This document shows positions 8,527 to 17,719 of a stretch of DNA of 60,012 nucleotides, piece after piece. How positions within the stretch are numbered: the stretch's first letter is position 1; every line of letters begins with the position of its first letter. A program made the translations under genes and the position numbers. Source of the stretch: Roseovarius nitratireducens (GTDB taxonomy: Bacteria > Pseudomonadota > Alphaproteobacteria > Rhodobacterales > Rhodobacteraceae); contig NZ_PDNI01000030.1 in NCBI RefSeq assembly GCF_002925845.1, positions 5,001 through 65,012 on the forward strand, written 5' to 3'. Below the pieces are notes generated by a model, which did no database searches, had not been told where the DNA came from, and worked only from the letters and a program-made list of their open reading frames with translations.

Positions 8527-9380
8527 TGGTCGGTCTCCTTGGTGTCCGGCAGGCGCAGCACGTCTTGCGTGCCGGTCAGGAACTTCTGATTGAGTGTCAC
8601 AAGGGCGTTCGGCTCCATCTCGTCGAGCAGCTGGAGCGTGTCGCGCACCAGTGCGATGCGGTTGCGCAGGTTTTCCAGCGCCATCGCCTCATGCTCCAGT
8701 TCCGATTTGCGGGCCTTGACGGCGCGATCCTGACGCAGGCTCTGGACCTCTTCGAGAAGTTTGAGGATTTCGGCCTCCAGCTTTTCATTCTCGAGCCCCT
8801 TGCGCCGCAGCCGCGCCTTGAGATCGTCGTAGAGCGTGGCCCCGAGCGAGGAGATTTCATCGCGCACGGTGCGCCCGCCCGGGTCGATCTCTGTCTGCAT
8901 GAGGGTGTCGATCTGATCGAGGAGGCGGGATTTTAGCTGGGTGATCCGGGCCGCGATATCGGCCTTTGGCAGCAGGCGACCGGGATTGGCGATCTGCACG
9001 TTGTTGCGGCCTTGTGCGATCTGGACATAGACCTCGGTGAACAGGTCGATGATGAGGTCTGTCGCCTCGAGTGCCTTGGGCGATTTCAGAACCGTGGCCA
9101 GCCGGGCAACGCCCTTTTGTGTGTAGACCATCGGCGGCATCTGCGATCCGCCGCGCCCTTTCGGCTTCGGGATCACGCCCTGTGATCTGAGAAAGTCGCG
9201 CTGTTGCTTGCTCAGGCGAAAGGCGTGACGATCATCGAATTTCTCGGGGTTGCGCGAAACGGCCTGATTGATCACACGCACGTCTTCCTCGAAGGCGCGG
9301 GCGACCCATGTGTCGAGCAGGACCGGCGCGCCCTCGAACATGAGCACGCCGGGATGGTCTAGCGGATCGTCCTGCGTCAT
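8523..9380 (-). CDS. ORF6N-domain protein of the restriction operon
   Basis: 285 residues from the ATG at 9380, 49 bp after the restriction gene's stop; the open frame runs further upstream but overlaps that gene. Residues about 10-100 resemble the ORF6N DNA-binding domain of phage and bacterial regulators (LLDTWVARAFEEDVRVINQAV, NPEKF, YTQKGVARLATVL). Residues 140-260 are helical and charged, probably coiled coil. It sits between res and mod, so it is likely a regulator or structural partner. Two GATCAC-N5-GTGATC palindromes, one just upstream of the start and one inside the gene, could be its own operators (inference). Confidence 0.75.
   Translation of the reverse strand: MTQDDPLDHPGVLMFEGAPVLLDTWVARAFEEDVRVINQAVSRNPEKFDDRHAFRLSKQQRDFLRSQGVIPKPKGRGGSQMPPMVYTQKGVARLATVLKSPKALEATDLIIDLFTEVYVQIAQGRNNVQIANPGRLLPKADIAARITQLKSRLLDQIDTLMQTEIDPGGRTVRDEISSLGATLYDDLKARLRRKGLENEKLEAEILKLLEEVQSLRQDRAVKARKSELEHEAMALENLRNRIALVRDTLQLLDEMEPNALVTLNQKFLTGTQDVLRLPDTKETDQ
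9171..9187. promoter_or_regulatory. Palindrome GATCAC-N5-GTGATC, inside the ORF6N gene
   Basis: Arms at 9171-9176 and 9182-9187 with a GCCCT spacer. Same arm sequence and spacing as the upstream copy at 9401-9417, 230 bp away. Confidence 0.4.
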
Positions 9381-9399
9381 GCAGCGCCCCCGCTGTTCG

Positions 9400-9418
9400 A
9401 GATCACACTGTGTGATCT
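9400..9418. promoter_or_regulatory. Candidate operator upstream of the ORF6N gene
   Basis: AGATCACA and TGTGATCT are perfect 8-bp arms around CTG, ending 19 bp before the ATG at 9380 and starting after the first bases of the intergenic gap. Contains the same GATCAC-N5-GTGATC core as the copy at 9171. The position fits repression of internal transcription; no protein is assigned from sequence alone. Confidence 0.5.
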
Positions 9419-9429
9419 GGAAAGGCGTC

Positions 9430-12400
9430 TCATGCGGGCTCTCCTTGCAGCATGGCGGTGATCGCGGCGTCGAGGTCCGGGCCGAAATCATGCACGGAGC
9501 GCAGTTCGGCAAAGCCCCAGTGGCCGTAGGTGCCCAGACGGTTGACGGCGGGCACCCATTTGTTGCGGATGGTGTCGGCCTTGAGCATGGCGTCGTGGCC
9601 GCGGTAGCCCTTGACCTCGATGATGAGGGTCGTGGGCTCGGGCGTGTCCAGCCGGATCAGGAAATCGGGCAGGTAGGTGTGCGGCTCGCCCTCCACCAGG
9701 TAGGGGATTTCGAGCCCGAGATTGTGGTTCTTGGCGAAAGCGAGGACACGGGGGTGATCCTCGATCTGGGCGGCGAGTTTATCCTCCCAGTCGCTGTCGG
9801 TGATGATCCAGTTGATGTGGGATTTGTCGGGGCGCGGATGGTAGCGGGTGGCTTTCGAGGTGTTGAAGTTGACGCCCGAGGTGGAGCCGGTGGGGTTGTA
9901 GGGATCGAGCACGGCGCGCAGGATTTTCTCGCCGCCGGGCCGGTCGATCAGCGCGCCGAAGATGATGTCGCAGACCTCGTCGGCCAGTTCGCGGTAGAGA
10001 AGCTGGGCGGGGACGGTATCGCCCTTGCAGACGAGGTGGCCCTCGGTCAGCCATTGGTTGACGATGCGCTTGGCCGCCGGGAAGAGGTGCATGCGCGGGG
10101 CCTCGTTCGCATCACGCAGCTTCTCGAAGATCATGTGCTTGGCGATATGGGTGGCGATGGTGGAGAGGCGCTGCGCCTTGAGGTAGTCGAGCGTGAGTTT
10201 CTCTGACGCACCGACGATGCCCTGCATGGTGACGACGGTGGCGGAGACCTTTTCGGGGGTGAGCACGTAAGGCTCCAGCCCCGAGAAATCGGCGGTGAGC
10301 CGGTCGGGGGGCAGATCGGCGGTATAGCCCTGCACGCGGGGGAAGGTGATTTCCAGCGCGTCGCGCTCTGGGCTGATGGCGCGGACATTGACCACGTCGC
10401 GCGGCGGCTGCGGCGGGGCGACGCGCGGCCCGTCGGAGAAGTTTAGCCCGTCGATGCCGAGGATATCGGCATATTCGGTGCGGAACAGGCCGTCCTCATC
10501 GGTGTCATAGGACAGGCGGCGCAGGGCGCGACCGATGACCTGCTCGCAGATCAGCTTGGTACCGAAGGCGCGCAGGCCGAGGATATGGGTGACGTTGTTG
10601 GCGTCCCATCCCTCGGTCAGCATCGAGACCGAGACGACGCAGCGCACCTGCTCGCCGAGGCGGTCCTTCTTGCCCACGGTGTTCATCACCTCGCGCAGGA
10701 TGTCGGCATCGGTCAGGTCGCTGGCGATGTTGCGCTCGGCCTGTTCGCGGCGGAATGCCTCGATCTCGTCGGCATTGGCATCGCGGAAGGATTTGTCGAT
10801 ATCGCCGCCCGCCTCGAGCGTGGCGCTGTCGATGAGGACGGTGCGCGGGCGCGGCAGCCGTTCGAGATCGGTCGAGAAGTTGGAGAAGAGAGGGCATTTG
10901 CCGGGGACGGTTTCGATATTGCCCTCGGCATCCTCGCGCTCATAGCCCGCCATGTAGTCGCGCAGAAGCTGGGAGTTGGCGGTGTTGTTGCACACCACGA
11001 TGAAGACCGGCGGAATGCCCACCCGCTCGTCCTGCCACAGCTTGAAGGTCTTCTCGTAATGGCCGTAGAGCGCGTCGATGGCGGATTTCAACTCGATGGG
11101 GAGCTTCTGCGGATCGGGCGGCGTTCCCCTGGCCTTCTTGGGCATCTTCTTCCCGATGGCCTTCCACAGATTGCGATAGAGCGGTTCCGGCTGTCCCGGC
11201 ACGTTGTCGGCCACCGGCACGCGCGGCAGCTTGACGATACCGCATTCGATGGCGTCCATCAGTGAGAAGTCGGAAACCACCCATGGAAAAAGCACGCCCT
11301 CGGGCCAACCCGAACCAGACAGGAAGAACGGCGTGGCCGATAGGTCATAGACGGCTTGCAGCCCGAGTTTGCGCTTGGCGGCCTCGATCCCGGAAATCCA
11401 GAGCCGGGCCGCCTCGCGGTTTTCCTCGGCCTCCTTGCGGTCGTCGCCCGTGAGCTTTTCAACCTCGGCGGCCGGTCTTTCGCGGTAGCAATGGTGGGCC
11501 TCGTCATTGATGACCATGATCCGGCCCAGCCCCATCAATTCGGGCATGACGCGCTGGATCATCTGTCCTTCGGTCTCGAGCGTGACGAGGTCCTCGCCAT
11601 GGCCTTCCAGCGCGGCGCGCGTGCCCTTGGCAAGCTGCACCTTCTCGCGCAGCTTGAACGCGTGATAATTCGTCAGCACGATCTGGGCGCGCTGCATGTC
11701 CTGCATCAGATCGCCAGGGACCAGGTTGATCCGGCGGTAATAATTGTCTGCATCGTTGGGCAGCAGCACGCGCAGGCGGTCGCGGATCGTGATGCCTGGC
11801 GTGACGATCAGGAAGCCACGGGTGAAGGTCTTGGAGTTCGCGCTGCGCACGGCGTTGAGCGTCTGCCAAGCGATCAGCATGGCCATGACGGTCGTCTTGC
11901 CCGCGCCGGTAGCCAGTTTCAACGCGATGCGGAAGAGATCCGGATTGGCGGCATCGTTCGCCGCCTCCAGACGGGCCTTGAACCGCTTGCCGCGTGCGCC
12001 CAGCTTCGGCGCGACCTCGGCAAGCCAGATCGCCACCTCGACGGCTTCGAGCTGACAAAAGAACGGGCGGATGGTCTGGCTCTCGTCGGTTTGCAGGGCG
12101 CGCCAGTGCTGCAAGAGCCGCTGCGTTGTGGGCGAAACCTGCCATTGCGCCGGGTTCGGCAGCGAGCGCCAGACATCCACCTCGCGCCGGATTTCGTTGA
12201 CGAACTCGGTGACGTTGAAGTCGATGCCAAGGCCGCCCAGTCCCTCGGTGCTCAGGTCCAGCTCATCCTGCTGGAGCCCCTTGCGGCTTTTCGATTGTGG
12301 CATCGCCGAGATGAGATCTGAGCGTCGGCGTGAGTCGATGACCCTGTCCGTCGGTCGCCCATCGTCATCCAGCTCCCAATGGCGGGTTGGCATGGCATAG

Positions 12401-12435
12401 GGGGTGTTGAGAACGGGTTTTTCGAAGAAAGACAT
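9430..12435 (-). CDS. Type III-like restriction enzyme, helicase-nuclease subunit (BPTD_3080 family)
   Basis: 1001 residues from the ATG at 12435 (MSFFEKPVLN). It is a superfamily II helicase: LATGAGKTTV is Walker A (about 175), NDEAHHCY the DEAH box (about 325), DLSATPFF motif III, and MLTEGWDANNVTHI with CEQVIGRALRR the C-terminal motifs V-VI. Near residue 950, YLPDFLIRLD followed by LIIEVKGYRG forms a PD-(D/E)xK nuclease site. By family it translocates on DNA and cuts when directed by Mod. Here Mod is broken, so the enzyme may be idle or work with another partner. First intact gene of the operon; a short HsdM scrap lies just upstream. Confidence 0.88.
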   Translation of the reverse strand: MSFFEKPVLNTPYAMPTRHWELDDDGRPTDRVIDSRRRSDLISAMPQSKSRKGLQQDELDLSTEGLGGLGIDFNVTEFVNEIRREVDVWRSLPNPAQWQVSPTTQRLLQHWRALQTDESQTIRPFFCQLEAVEVAIWLAEVAPKLGARGKRFKARLEAANDAANPDLFRIALKLATGAGKTTVMAMLIAWQTLNAVRSANSKTFTRGFLIVTPGITIRDRLRVLLPNDADNYYRRINLVPGDLMQDMQRAQIVLTNYHAFKLREKVQLAKGTRAALEGHGEDLVTLETEGQMIQRVMPELMGLGRIMVINDEAHHCYRERPAAEVEKLTGDDRKEAEENREAARLWISGIEAAKRKLGLQAVYDLSATPFFLSGSGWPEGVLFPWVVSDFSLMDAIECGIVKLPRVPVADNVPGQPEPLYRNLWKAIGKKMPKKARGTPPDPQKLPIELKSAIDALYGHYEKTFKLWQDERVGIPPVFIVVCNNTANSQLLRDYMAGYEREDAEGNIETVPGKCPLFSNFSTDLERLPRPRTVLIDSATLEAGGDIDKSFRDANADEIEAFRREQAERNIASDLTDADILREVMNTVGKKDRLGEQVRCVVSVSMLTEGWDANNVTHILGLRAFGTKLICEQVIGRALRRLSYDTDEDGLFRTEYADILGIDGLNFSDGPRVAPPQPPRDVVNVRAISPERDALEITFPRVQGYTADLPPDRLTADFSGLEPYVLTPEKVSATVVTMQGIVGASEKLTLDYLKAQRLSTIATHIAKHMIFEKLRDANEAPRMHLFPAAKRIVNQWLTEGHLVCKGDTVPAQLLYRELADEVCDIIFGALIDRPGGEKILRAVLDPYNPTGSTSGVNFNTSKATRYHPRPDKSHINWIITDSDWEDKLAAQIEDHPRVLAFAKNHNLGLEIPYLVEGEPHTYLPDFLIRLDTPEPTTLIIEVKGYRGHDAMLKADTIRNKWVPAVNRLGTYGHWGFAELRSVHDFGPDLDAAITAMLQGEPA

Positions 12436-12451
12436 GGGGGTATCCGATCTC

Positions 12452-12664
12452 TCAGTAGCCGTGAGTGACGGCTCGCGACACGGCAGCATTCGCTAAGGGT
12501 CCAAGCATGCGGTCGGCACGGTGGACCGTCGCAACCCTGATGGATCGCGGGAACAAAAGCCGCCACGAAACCTTGCCATATTCCGATTGCTTGAAGTCAC
12601 CCCTGAGGAGTTCCGCGAGCGACCAGACGAAACTCCCGAGGTTCTTGATATCGTTAATGCTCAT
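12452..12664 (-). pseudogene. N-terminal scrap of a type I restriction methyltransferase (HsdM)
   Basis: The first 32 residues ([20 protein letters not shown], then [12 protein letters not shown]) match the start of HsdM proteins, where GKV is normally followed by ILPFxxLRRLD. Here the sequence becomes degenerate after GKV: LRR-like residues reappear in another frame around 12550 and the frame stops at 12452. AGGGA precedes the ATG. Evidently a type I locus once lay here and only its 5' end survives, directly upstream of the type III-like restriction gene. Confidence 0.65.
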
Positions 12665-12877
12665 GACCGTCCCTGATTTTCCCGTTCAGGATGTGCGGTG
12701 AACGACCGGAGCGCAAGTGTCAGCGAATAAGTTGTCGTGACAGGTCAGGACTGCTCCCGCTGTTGCGCATTTCGACCAAAATCATCAGCGACCGGTCCTC
12801 AAGGGCTGAATATTTTCGAATAGGGTGCCCGCAAGAGAACAAGAAGTTACCTCCAGCTGCGCTAGAATTTCGACCTA

Positions 12878-13414
12878 TCAAGCTTGCGTGCGACGTTCTA
12901 CGCGGTCCGCGCGCAATTCGTCCAGCTGTGCCGCCAGATCGGTCAACCCGGCGCTGGCCTGGAACAACAGTTCGCCCAGGTCGCCCTTGCTGGCCAGTAT
13001 GCTTTCACCGCCATCATCCAGAGTCTGGCGATTGAGCGAGAACATCGCCGCATAGGACGACCGGTCGAGCCCACGCAGCCCACCGTGCAGCAGCGCCTCG
13101 CCCAGTGGCGCGCCACTCCCGTCGAGCAGCGAGTTGTCGCGTTTCTTGATCCGGAGGAGATCATGCGTCTGGCCGTCGATGTCCAGCGCAGCCCCCAGCT
13201 GCATTGTCTGATAGGAGTGAATGAACGCCATTCTACTTTGCACGGGGATCTGGAACAACAAATCCAGCCAGCCTTCCAGCAGCGTGGATTTCCCGGCCTC
13301 GTTGGCACCATAAATCACATGCAGGTCGGGGGCGCCCGGCGCAGGGGCAGGAAAGCCAAGGCTCGCGTCGGTGAACTTGCCATAGCGGGTAAGGTCGAGC
13401 CGGTTCAGTCGCAT
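12878..13414 (-). pseudogene. Truncated YhaN/SbcC-type AAA ATPase, N-terminal ABC half-domain only
   Basis: 178 residues, opening MRLNRLDLTRYGKFTD and carrying the Walker A IYGANEAGKSTLLEG near residue 38, typical of YhaN-like ABC ATPases that partner an SbcD-like nuclease. Intact members exceed 800 residues. Here the coiled coil, signature motif, Walker B and C-terminal half are gone, cut near 12880-12900. Its ATG is 3 bp after the stop of the nuclease gene, so translation is probably coupled. A lone N-terminal half cannot hydrolyse ATP normally. Confidence 0.8.
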
Positions 13415-13417
13415 CGC

Positions 13418-14662
13418 TCAGGCATCATTCTCTTCCAGGCGCGCAAGCACCTCCATGGCACCCTGCTGCATCGCCTCGGCGACAGCGGCGGCGGTCTGCT
13501 CTTCGCTCTCGCCCAGAAGCCCCCGCAACTCGCGCGGGAGATGCTTCAGCAGTCGCTCTACTTCGTCCTGAACGATGGGATCATCCGGGGGTAGGCTTGC
13601 CTCTTTGATGATCCGCGCCAGTTCCCCCACCGCGCCACCGGGAGACGCGATGGATCCAGTGTCTAACGCGACCTCGATCTTGTCTATCCAAAGCGTGCCG
13701 ATCTGTTCGGCGACGTTCTGTGCCTCGGCGTGCAGCAGGTCGACATCACGACCCACCCTCCAGGCTAGCGACGTCGCTCCGGTCAGCACAGGCCGAACGA
13801 TCAGGTGTTCGCCATTGTGTTCCCGTCGCGCCGTGCGAATGGCTTGCCTCAGTGCATCTACAAGTTCGCGCCAGTCGGACAGTTGACGGCATTCGACCGG
13901 GAGCCGTTCGAACTGCGCCACCGCGAGATGCCGTTCGTCCATTTCGACAGCATCATCATCGGCTACCGAAACAAGCGTGACCGACTTGGCTCCGGCTTCG
14001 CCTATGTCGCGCCCTTGCGGAATGCCCGGCATGACCACGGTCGTGGTGCCAGGATAAGCTGCGCGCTGGTGGATATGTCCGAGGGCCCAGTAGTCGAACC
14101 CGGTAGCCTGCAAATCGGACAATGTGCAGGGGGCGTATGGGTCATGGCCCTGAGCTCCACCCAGAGAGGTATGCAGCAACCCGATGTTGAATGCCCCCTG
14201 CACCGGGGGCTGGAAACGGTCCAGAAGAGTCTCGGGGGCGTGCGGGTCGCGAAACGAAATGCCGTGAACAGCGACCGCATGATCGCCCCAAGTTGTTTCG
14301 ATGACGCTGGCCTTCCCGGTAAACACCGTAACACTGTCTGGCAGCGTCAATTCGCGCGTGATTCTTGAAGCGGCGTCGTGGTTTCCACGGATTACGAATG
14401 CCGGAATGTCTGCGGCAGCCAAGCGTTCCATCTCTTGCGCTAGAAAGCGGGCCGTCTTCATCGAGGTCTGACTGCCATCGTAAAGGTCGCCGGCGACCAG
14501 GAGGGCCTGCACATCCTCGGCCATGCAAAGATCAACTATCCGGGTAAATGTGGCACGGGTCGCATTGCCGACCAGTTCGGCCAGTCCCTCATCGCGCAGG
14601 GCAAGGGACTTCAATGGGGAGTCCAGGTGAATGTCCGCCGTGTGAACGAACTTGAATGCCAC
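13418..14662 (-). CDS. YhaO-like DNA repair metallophosphoesterase (SbcD/Mre11 type)
   Basis: 414 residues. The calcineurin-like phosphoesterase signature is complete: HTADIHLDS (about 7-15), VAGDLYDGS (about 56), RGNHDAASR (about 95), LLHTSLGG (about 160) and ALGHIHQRA (about 195) give the metal-binding Asp, His and Asn residues. The C-terminal 200 residues are a capping or partner-binding region. By family it forms an end-processing nuclease with YhaN, but the yhaN copy downstream is truncated, so the enzyme may have lost its motor. Confidence 0.88.
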   Translation of the reverse strand: MAFKFVHTADIHLDSPLKSLALRDEGLAELVGNATRATFTRIVDLCMAEDVQALLVAGDLYDGSQTSMKTARFLAQEMERLAAADIPAFVIRGNHDAASRITRELTLPDSVTVFTGKASVIETTWGDHAVAVHGISFRDPHAPETLLDRFQPPVQGAFNIGLLHTSLGGAQGHDPYAPCTLSDLQATGFDYWALGHIHQRAAYPGTTTVVMPGIPQGRDIGEAGAKSVTLVSVADDDAVEMDERHLAVAQFERLPVECRQLSDWRELVDALRQAIRTARREHNGEHLIVRPVLTGATSLAWRVGRDVDLLHAEAQNVAEQIGTLWIDKIEVALDTGSIASPGGAVGELARIIKEASLPPDDPIVQDEVERLLKHLPRELRGLLGESEEQTAAAVAEAMQQGAMEVLARLEENDA

Positions 14663-15238
14663 CCCGACCCCTCGTGCAGATTAAACCTATGGGAGAACTT
14701 GGGACTACGGTCCATTAACCGTCAAGGGAGAAATCTTGAGTCTGCCGCCGGACGTTCACGCGCTGTTCAAGTTCGCGGCGGATTACACAGATGTGAAGAA
14801 GCGTGCTCAGGCTTCGGGAGGTCCGGGGCGGTGTGCGGCGGACGAGAATGGATGGGCGCGAACCCGGTCCTCCCTTAGCCGTCCTTCTCCACATGGACCT
14901 CTCTCGGACATCATTGCGGTCACGGGCACGAACACGGCCCGGCCCGGTCTTGTCGCTCGCTCTCGCTGTCGCTTGTTTCTCTGCTCGTTGCCAGTCTATC
15001 TTCGGTATGTGCAGGGCATGTCGCTGTGCCTGGCTGTGTGCGTCACCTGATGCTGTCCGCGTTCTTTTCGCTGTCGGTGTTCATCTGGGTTGCTTGCGCG
15101 CATCAGGTGAGCTTCTGGGCGTCTTTTTCCTGCGGGGTGATATGCCGTTGTTTGCCCCCGTCTGTTCAAGCGTTACAGGTAAAAAAGGGTCTTTGGAGGG
15201 GTCACGCAAATCTAAGTGCCTGATTTTACGGAATCTGG

Positions 15239-15289
15239 ATGTTTACATAGGGAAACATGGGCGTCTGAAAAATCGGCTGATGTAAACAT
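15239..15289. repeat. 10-bp inverted repeat, 31-bp spacer
   Basis: ATGTTTACAT at 15239-15248 and ATGTAAACAT at 15280-15289. The AT-rich arms stand out from the GC-rich surroundings. Could be an operator, a hairpin or the remains of element ends. Confidence 0.6.
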
Positions 15290-15416
15290 TGTCACCGGCT
15301 CACAGCACGATCCAGATTCGATATGAGCAAATGCGCAGTCGTGCCATATGGGAGCTTGGGATCGGGGATGATGATGGCACCAGATCGCATCCCCATGGCC
15401 CAATCTCGATTTCCCT

Positions 15417-15481
15417 AGGACTTCGTATGCGCGCCGGGATCCGGCGGGCTGTGTGTTCCTAAAAAGCGAGCCATTCCTATC
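15417..15481 (+). repeat. Dispersed 65-bp imperfect repeat, copy 1
   Basis: Aligns without gaps to 28448-28512, about 52 of 65 positions identical. In one forward frame both copies read RTSxAxRDPxxCVFLKxEPFLS, and several differences are synonymous (TGT/TGC, GTG/GTC, TTC/TTT), suggesting the remains of a coding sequence. Confidence 0.65.
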
Positions 15482-15621
15482 CCCGGCGGACACGTGGCCC
15501 GTCCCTTGGCATGCTAAAAGTATTCGATCTCACCGGCAGCCACGGGCCATGGATCGTCGATCTGCTCAAGGAAGGCAGACTGACCGTAAATTCAGGTGGC
15601 ATACTTGGCGCGACGTATGCC

Positions 15622-16170
15622 TCAGGGCGCGGGAATGCCGCGCAATCCGCTGCTTGCCTCGATGAAGAGCCAGTGATCCGGCGGAAGGAAGGTGAAGAGG
15701 CTGTAGGCGAGTATCTGCAGGCCCAGAAGCCCGAGACCCGCACGCAGGACGATTCCACGTAGAAACGCACCCTGGGCCAGCAAAGCGGCGGACAGGGTTT
15801 GTCCGATCAGGATAGCAGCAACGAATGTGCCGATATCGAGCGCAAGGACGTTGTGGCCGAGGATCGTGACATAGGCGGTAAAGACCACGACGATCAGGAC
15901 CGCCGTGATGAGCAATCCAGGCCCCTTCACCGCCAGCACGTCGCGGCGGCGCAGCCCGGCCGGGAGCGGTGCGGTGGCGGCCCAGAACAGCCCTGGCCAG
16001 AAGGCGAGTTTCAGGTGCTCCCAGATCGACTCGTTGACCGCAGCGATCAGCGCAAGCGGCGGCCATCCCCCGGCAAACTCGAACAGGAAGTGCAACGCCG
16101 AGCCGACCACGACCATGAACACGGCGCCGCCAAGCTCGAAGAGGAAGATGCTGCGAGTACTGCTGCTCAT
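15622..16170 (-). CDS. DUF6512-like integral membrane protein
   Basis: 182 residues from the ATG at 16170 (MSSSTRSIFLFELGG); the upstream-extended frame has no ribosome site. Five or six hydrophobic segments. The N-terminal GGAVFMVVVGSALHFLFEF followed by NESIWEHLKLAFWP is characteristic of the DUF6512 family. Function unknown; inner membrane location predicted. Divergent from the small HTH gene at 16346. Downstream lies non-coding junction sequence. Confidence 0.75.
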   Translation of the reverse strand: MSSSTRSIFLFELGGAVFMVVVGSALHFLFEFAGGWPPLALIAAVNESIWEHLKLAFWPGLFWAATAPLPAGLRRRDVLAVKGPGLLITAVLIVVVFTAYVTILGHNVLALDIGTFVAAILIGQTLSAALLAQGAFLRGIVLRAGLGLLGLQILAYSLFTFLPPDHWLFIEASSGLRGIPAP

Positions 16171-16345
16171 ACCCTGATGTCTATCGCACTTCCCGCTCCT
16201 CGCGTAGCCAATGATCGCATCGGTCTGAGAAATATGCGGTATCAATGGCTTTCAGGTTTTCTCATCCCGCCACGCATCCCCAAGCATCTGTTTTCTATAA
16301 TGAAAGCAAGCAGCGTGTGCTGCGACACAGATGAGAGAAGCAGAG

Positions 16346-16747
16346 ATGACCAAGAAACCGTATCAGGACACCGTGCTGGCCCAGTATCTGGAACGCCGCA
16401 TTCTGGAGCTGAAGCCGCGCAAGACGCAGTCCAAGATTGCCGCGCAGGCGGGCTTTGTGAACCCGAACATGATCACGATGATCAAGCAGGGAAAGTCCAA
16501 GGCGGCGCTCGATCGCGTCCCGGCACTTGCGCGTGCCCTGGAGGTGGACCTGGCTTACCTGATGCGCCTCGCCCTGGAGCAGGCGGTCGGGAGGACGGCG
16601 GCAGCGGCGATTGTCGAGATATTCGGCACGCCGGTCACCGCGAACGAGCTGGGCTGGATCGAGGCGATCCGCGCGGCCTCGGGCAACAGCGATCCGCGTC
16701 TGACCAGCCGCGCACAGGCGTCGGTCAACTTGATCTTCGGGAAGTGA
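16346..16747 (+). CDS. Small helix-turn-helix transcriptional regulator
   Basis: 133 residues from the ATG at 16346, preceded by GAAGCAGAG; an in-frame ATG at 16331 is less well placed. Residues about 20-75 form an XRE-like helix-turn-helix: KTQSKIAAQAGF is helix 2 and its turn, NPNMITMIKQGKSKAALDRV the recognition helix, then ALARALEVDLAYLMRL. The tail (80-133) is of unknown role. It faces away from the DUF6512 gene. Target unknown; local autoregulation is the default guess. Confidence 0.75.
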   Translation: MTKKPYQDTVLAQYLERRILELKPRKTQSKIAAQAGFVNPNMITMIKQGKSKAALDRVPALARALEVDLAYLMRLALEQAVGRTAAAAIVEIFGTPVTANELGWIEAIRAASGNSDPRLTSRAQASVNLIFGK

Positions 16748-16807
16748 GAGAGATGGAGCAGGTGGAGGATATCACCTCTGTCAAACCTGCTGAAAACCTT
16801 TAGGCCG

Positions 16808-17497
16808 CTATGAAGCAAATTTACGCTGCATGGCAAAGGGGCTTAGGCCCAACCATTTTTGCATGGTTTCGGCTACGTCACGGCGGCCATCAAGCTCGAA
16901 CTTGCCGGACGAGGCCGCAACTGTCGTCAGTCCCATCCAAACTGATGTCATCGTCCGGAGGTCTGTGGAGATGAACAGGTCAACATCAAAGCCGGGATCG
17001 GTCAGGCAAAGGTCGGTCTTTCCAGAGGGCTCGACCACCAGCCACCAGTCTCCTTGAGACTTTGGGAGGTCGTGGAAATGCAACTGCAGAACTACACGTT
17101 CGTCTGGTAGCGGGCTCGGGTCAATATTACGCCGCATGTCCCACATCAGCAGCGACACGTCCAGATTCTCGAGTGATGGGTTAGTTTCAACCCATTTCTG
17201 CCCCCACAGACCGAACGCCTCGACCACCGGGAACAGGTCGCGCCCGGCCTGGGTGAGCACATAATCGACATTTTGCGACCCGGCGACGGGACGGCGCTCG
17301 ACAATGCCAGCGGCCTCAAGCTCCCGCAGCCGCTGTGCAAGCAGTGTCCGGGACATTTTCGGAACACCGCGCCGCAGGTCATTGAATCGTGTCGATCCGG
17401 CGACGAGCTCTCGTATGAGCACCATCGTCCACCTTGTGCAAAGTATCTCTGCCGCCATAGCGACCGGGCAGAACTGGCGGTAGCTGGCATTGGTCAT
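16808..17497 (-). CDS. HxlR-family winged-helix regulator with a C-terminal SCP2-like extension
   Basis: 229 residues from the ATG at 17497, chosen because AGGGA sits 7 bases upstream; in-frame ATGs at 17503 and 17542 are worse placed. The N-terminal 100 residues are a typical HxlR domain (FCPVAMAAEILCTRWTMVLI, then RFNDLRRGVPKMSRTLLAQRL). Residues 110-225 resemble the sterol-carrier-like domain fused to some HxlR proteins, which may bind a hydrophobic ligand. Divergent from a flavin oxidase gene with 222 bp between starts, so that oxidase is the obvious target (inference). Confidence 0.85.
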   Translation of the reverse strand: MTNASYRQFCPVAMAAEILCTRWTMVLIRELVAGSTRFNDLRRGVPKMSRTLLAQRLRELEAAGIVERRPVAGSQNVDYVLTQAGRDLFPVVEAFGLWGQKWVETNPSLENLDVSLLMWDMRRNIDPSPLPDERVVLQLHFHDLPKSQGDWWLVVEPSGKTDLCLTDPGFDVDLFISTDLRTMTSVWMGLTTVAASSGKFELDGRRDVAETMQKWLGLSPFAMQRKFAS

Positions 17498-17719
17498 GCA
17501 CATGTCCCTGATTATATTGCTCTCGCGCATGATAGCGCCCAAGAGCCCTACGCATCCAGTCCATTTTCTGAACTGCCCTGGTCCAGTCTGAACACTAGAT
17601 GCGACAGAAGAGAATCAGCATCCTGATCCATAGGACCCGGCACACCACCGAACGTCCACAAGCTTACAAATGTCGGCAGGCAATTTCGCCGTGCCGTCAG
17701 TAATGACATGGAGGATAAC

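Larger units (their letters stand above)
14663..15621. other. 959-bp stretch with no convincing gene
   Basis: A TTG with a good ribosome site (AAGGGAG) at 14736 opens a frame reading LPPDVHALFKFAADYTDVKK, but after about 30 codons it turns into low-quality sequence, so it may be the 5' end of a lost gene. Other open frames here have no family resemblance. The stretch also contains a 10-bp inverted repeat (15239-15289) and one copy of a dispersed 65-bp repeat (15417-15481). Looks like a rearrangement junction. Confidence 0.6.

Noticed and set aside
14803-15285. 160-codon forward open frame
   Set aside because: Cys/Arg-rich, no family, crosses an inverted repeat; typical of random open frame in junction DNA.
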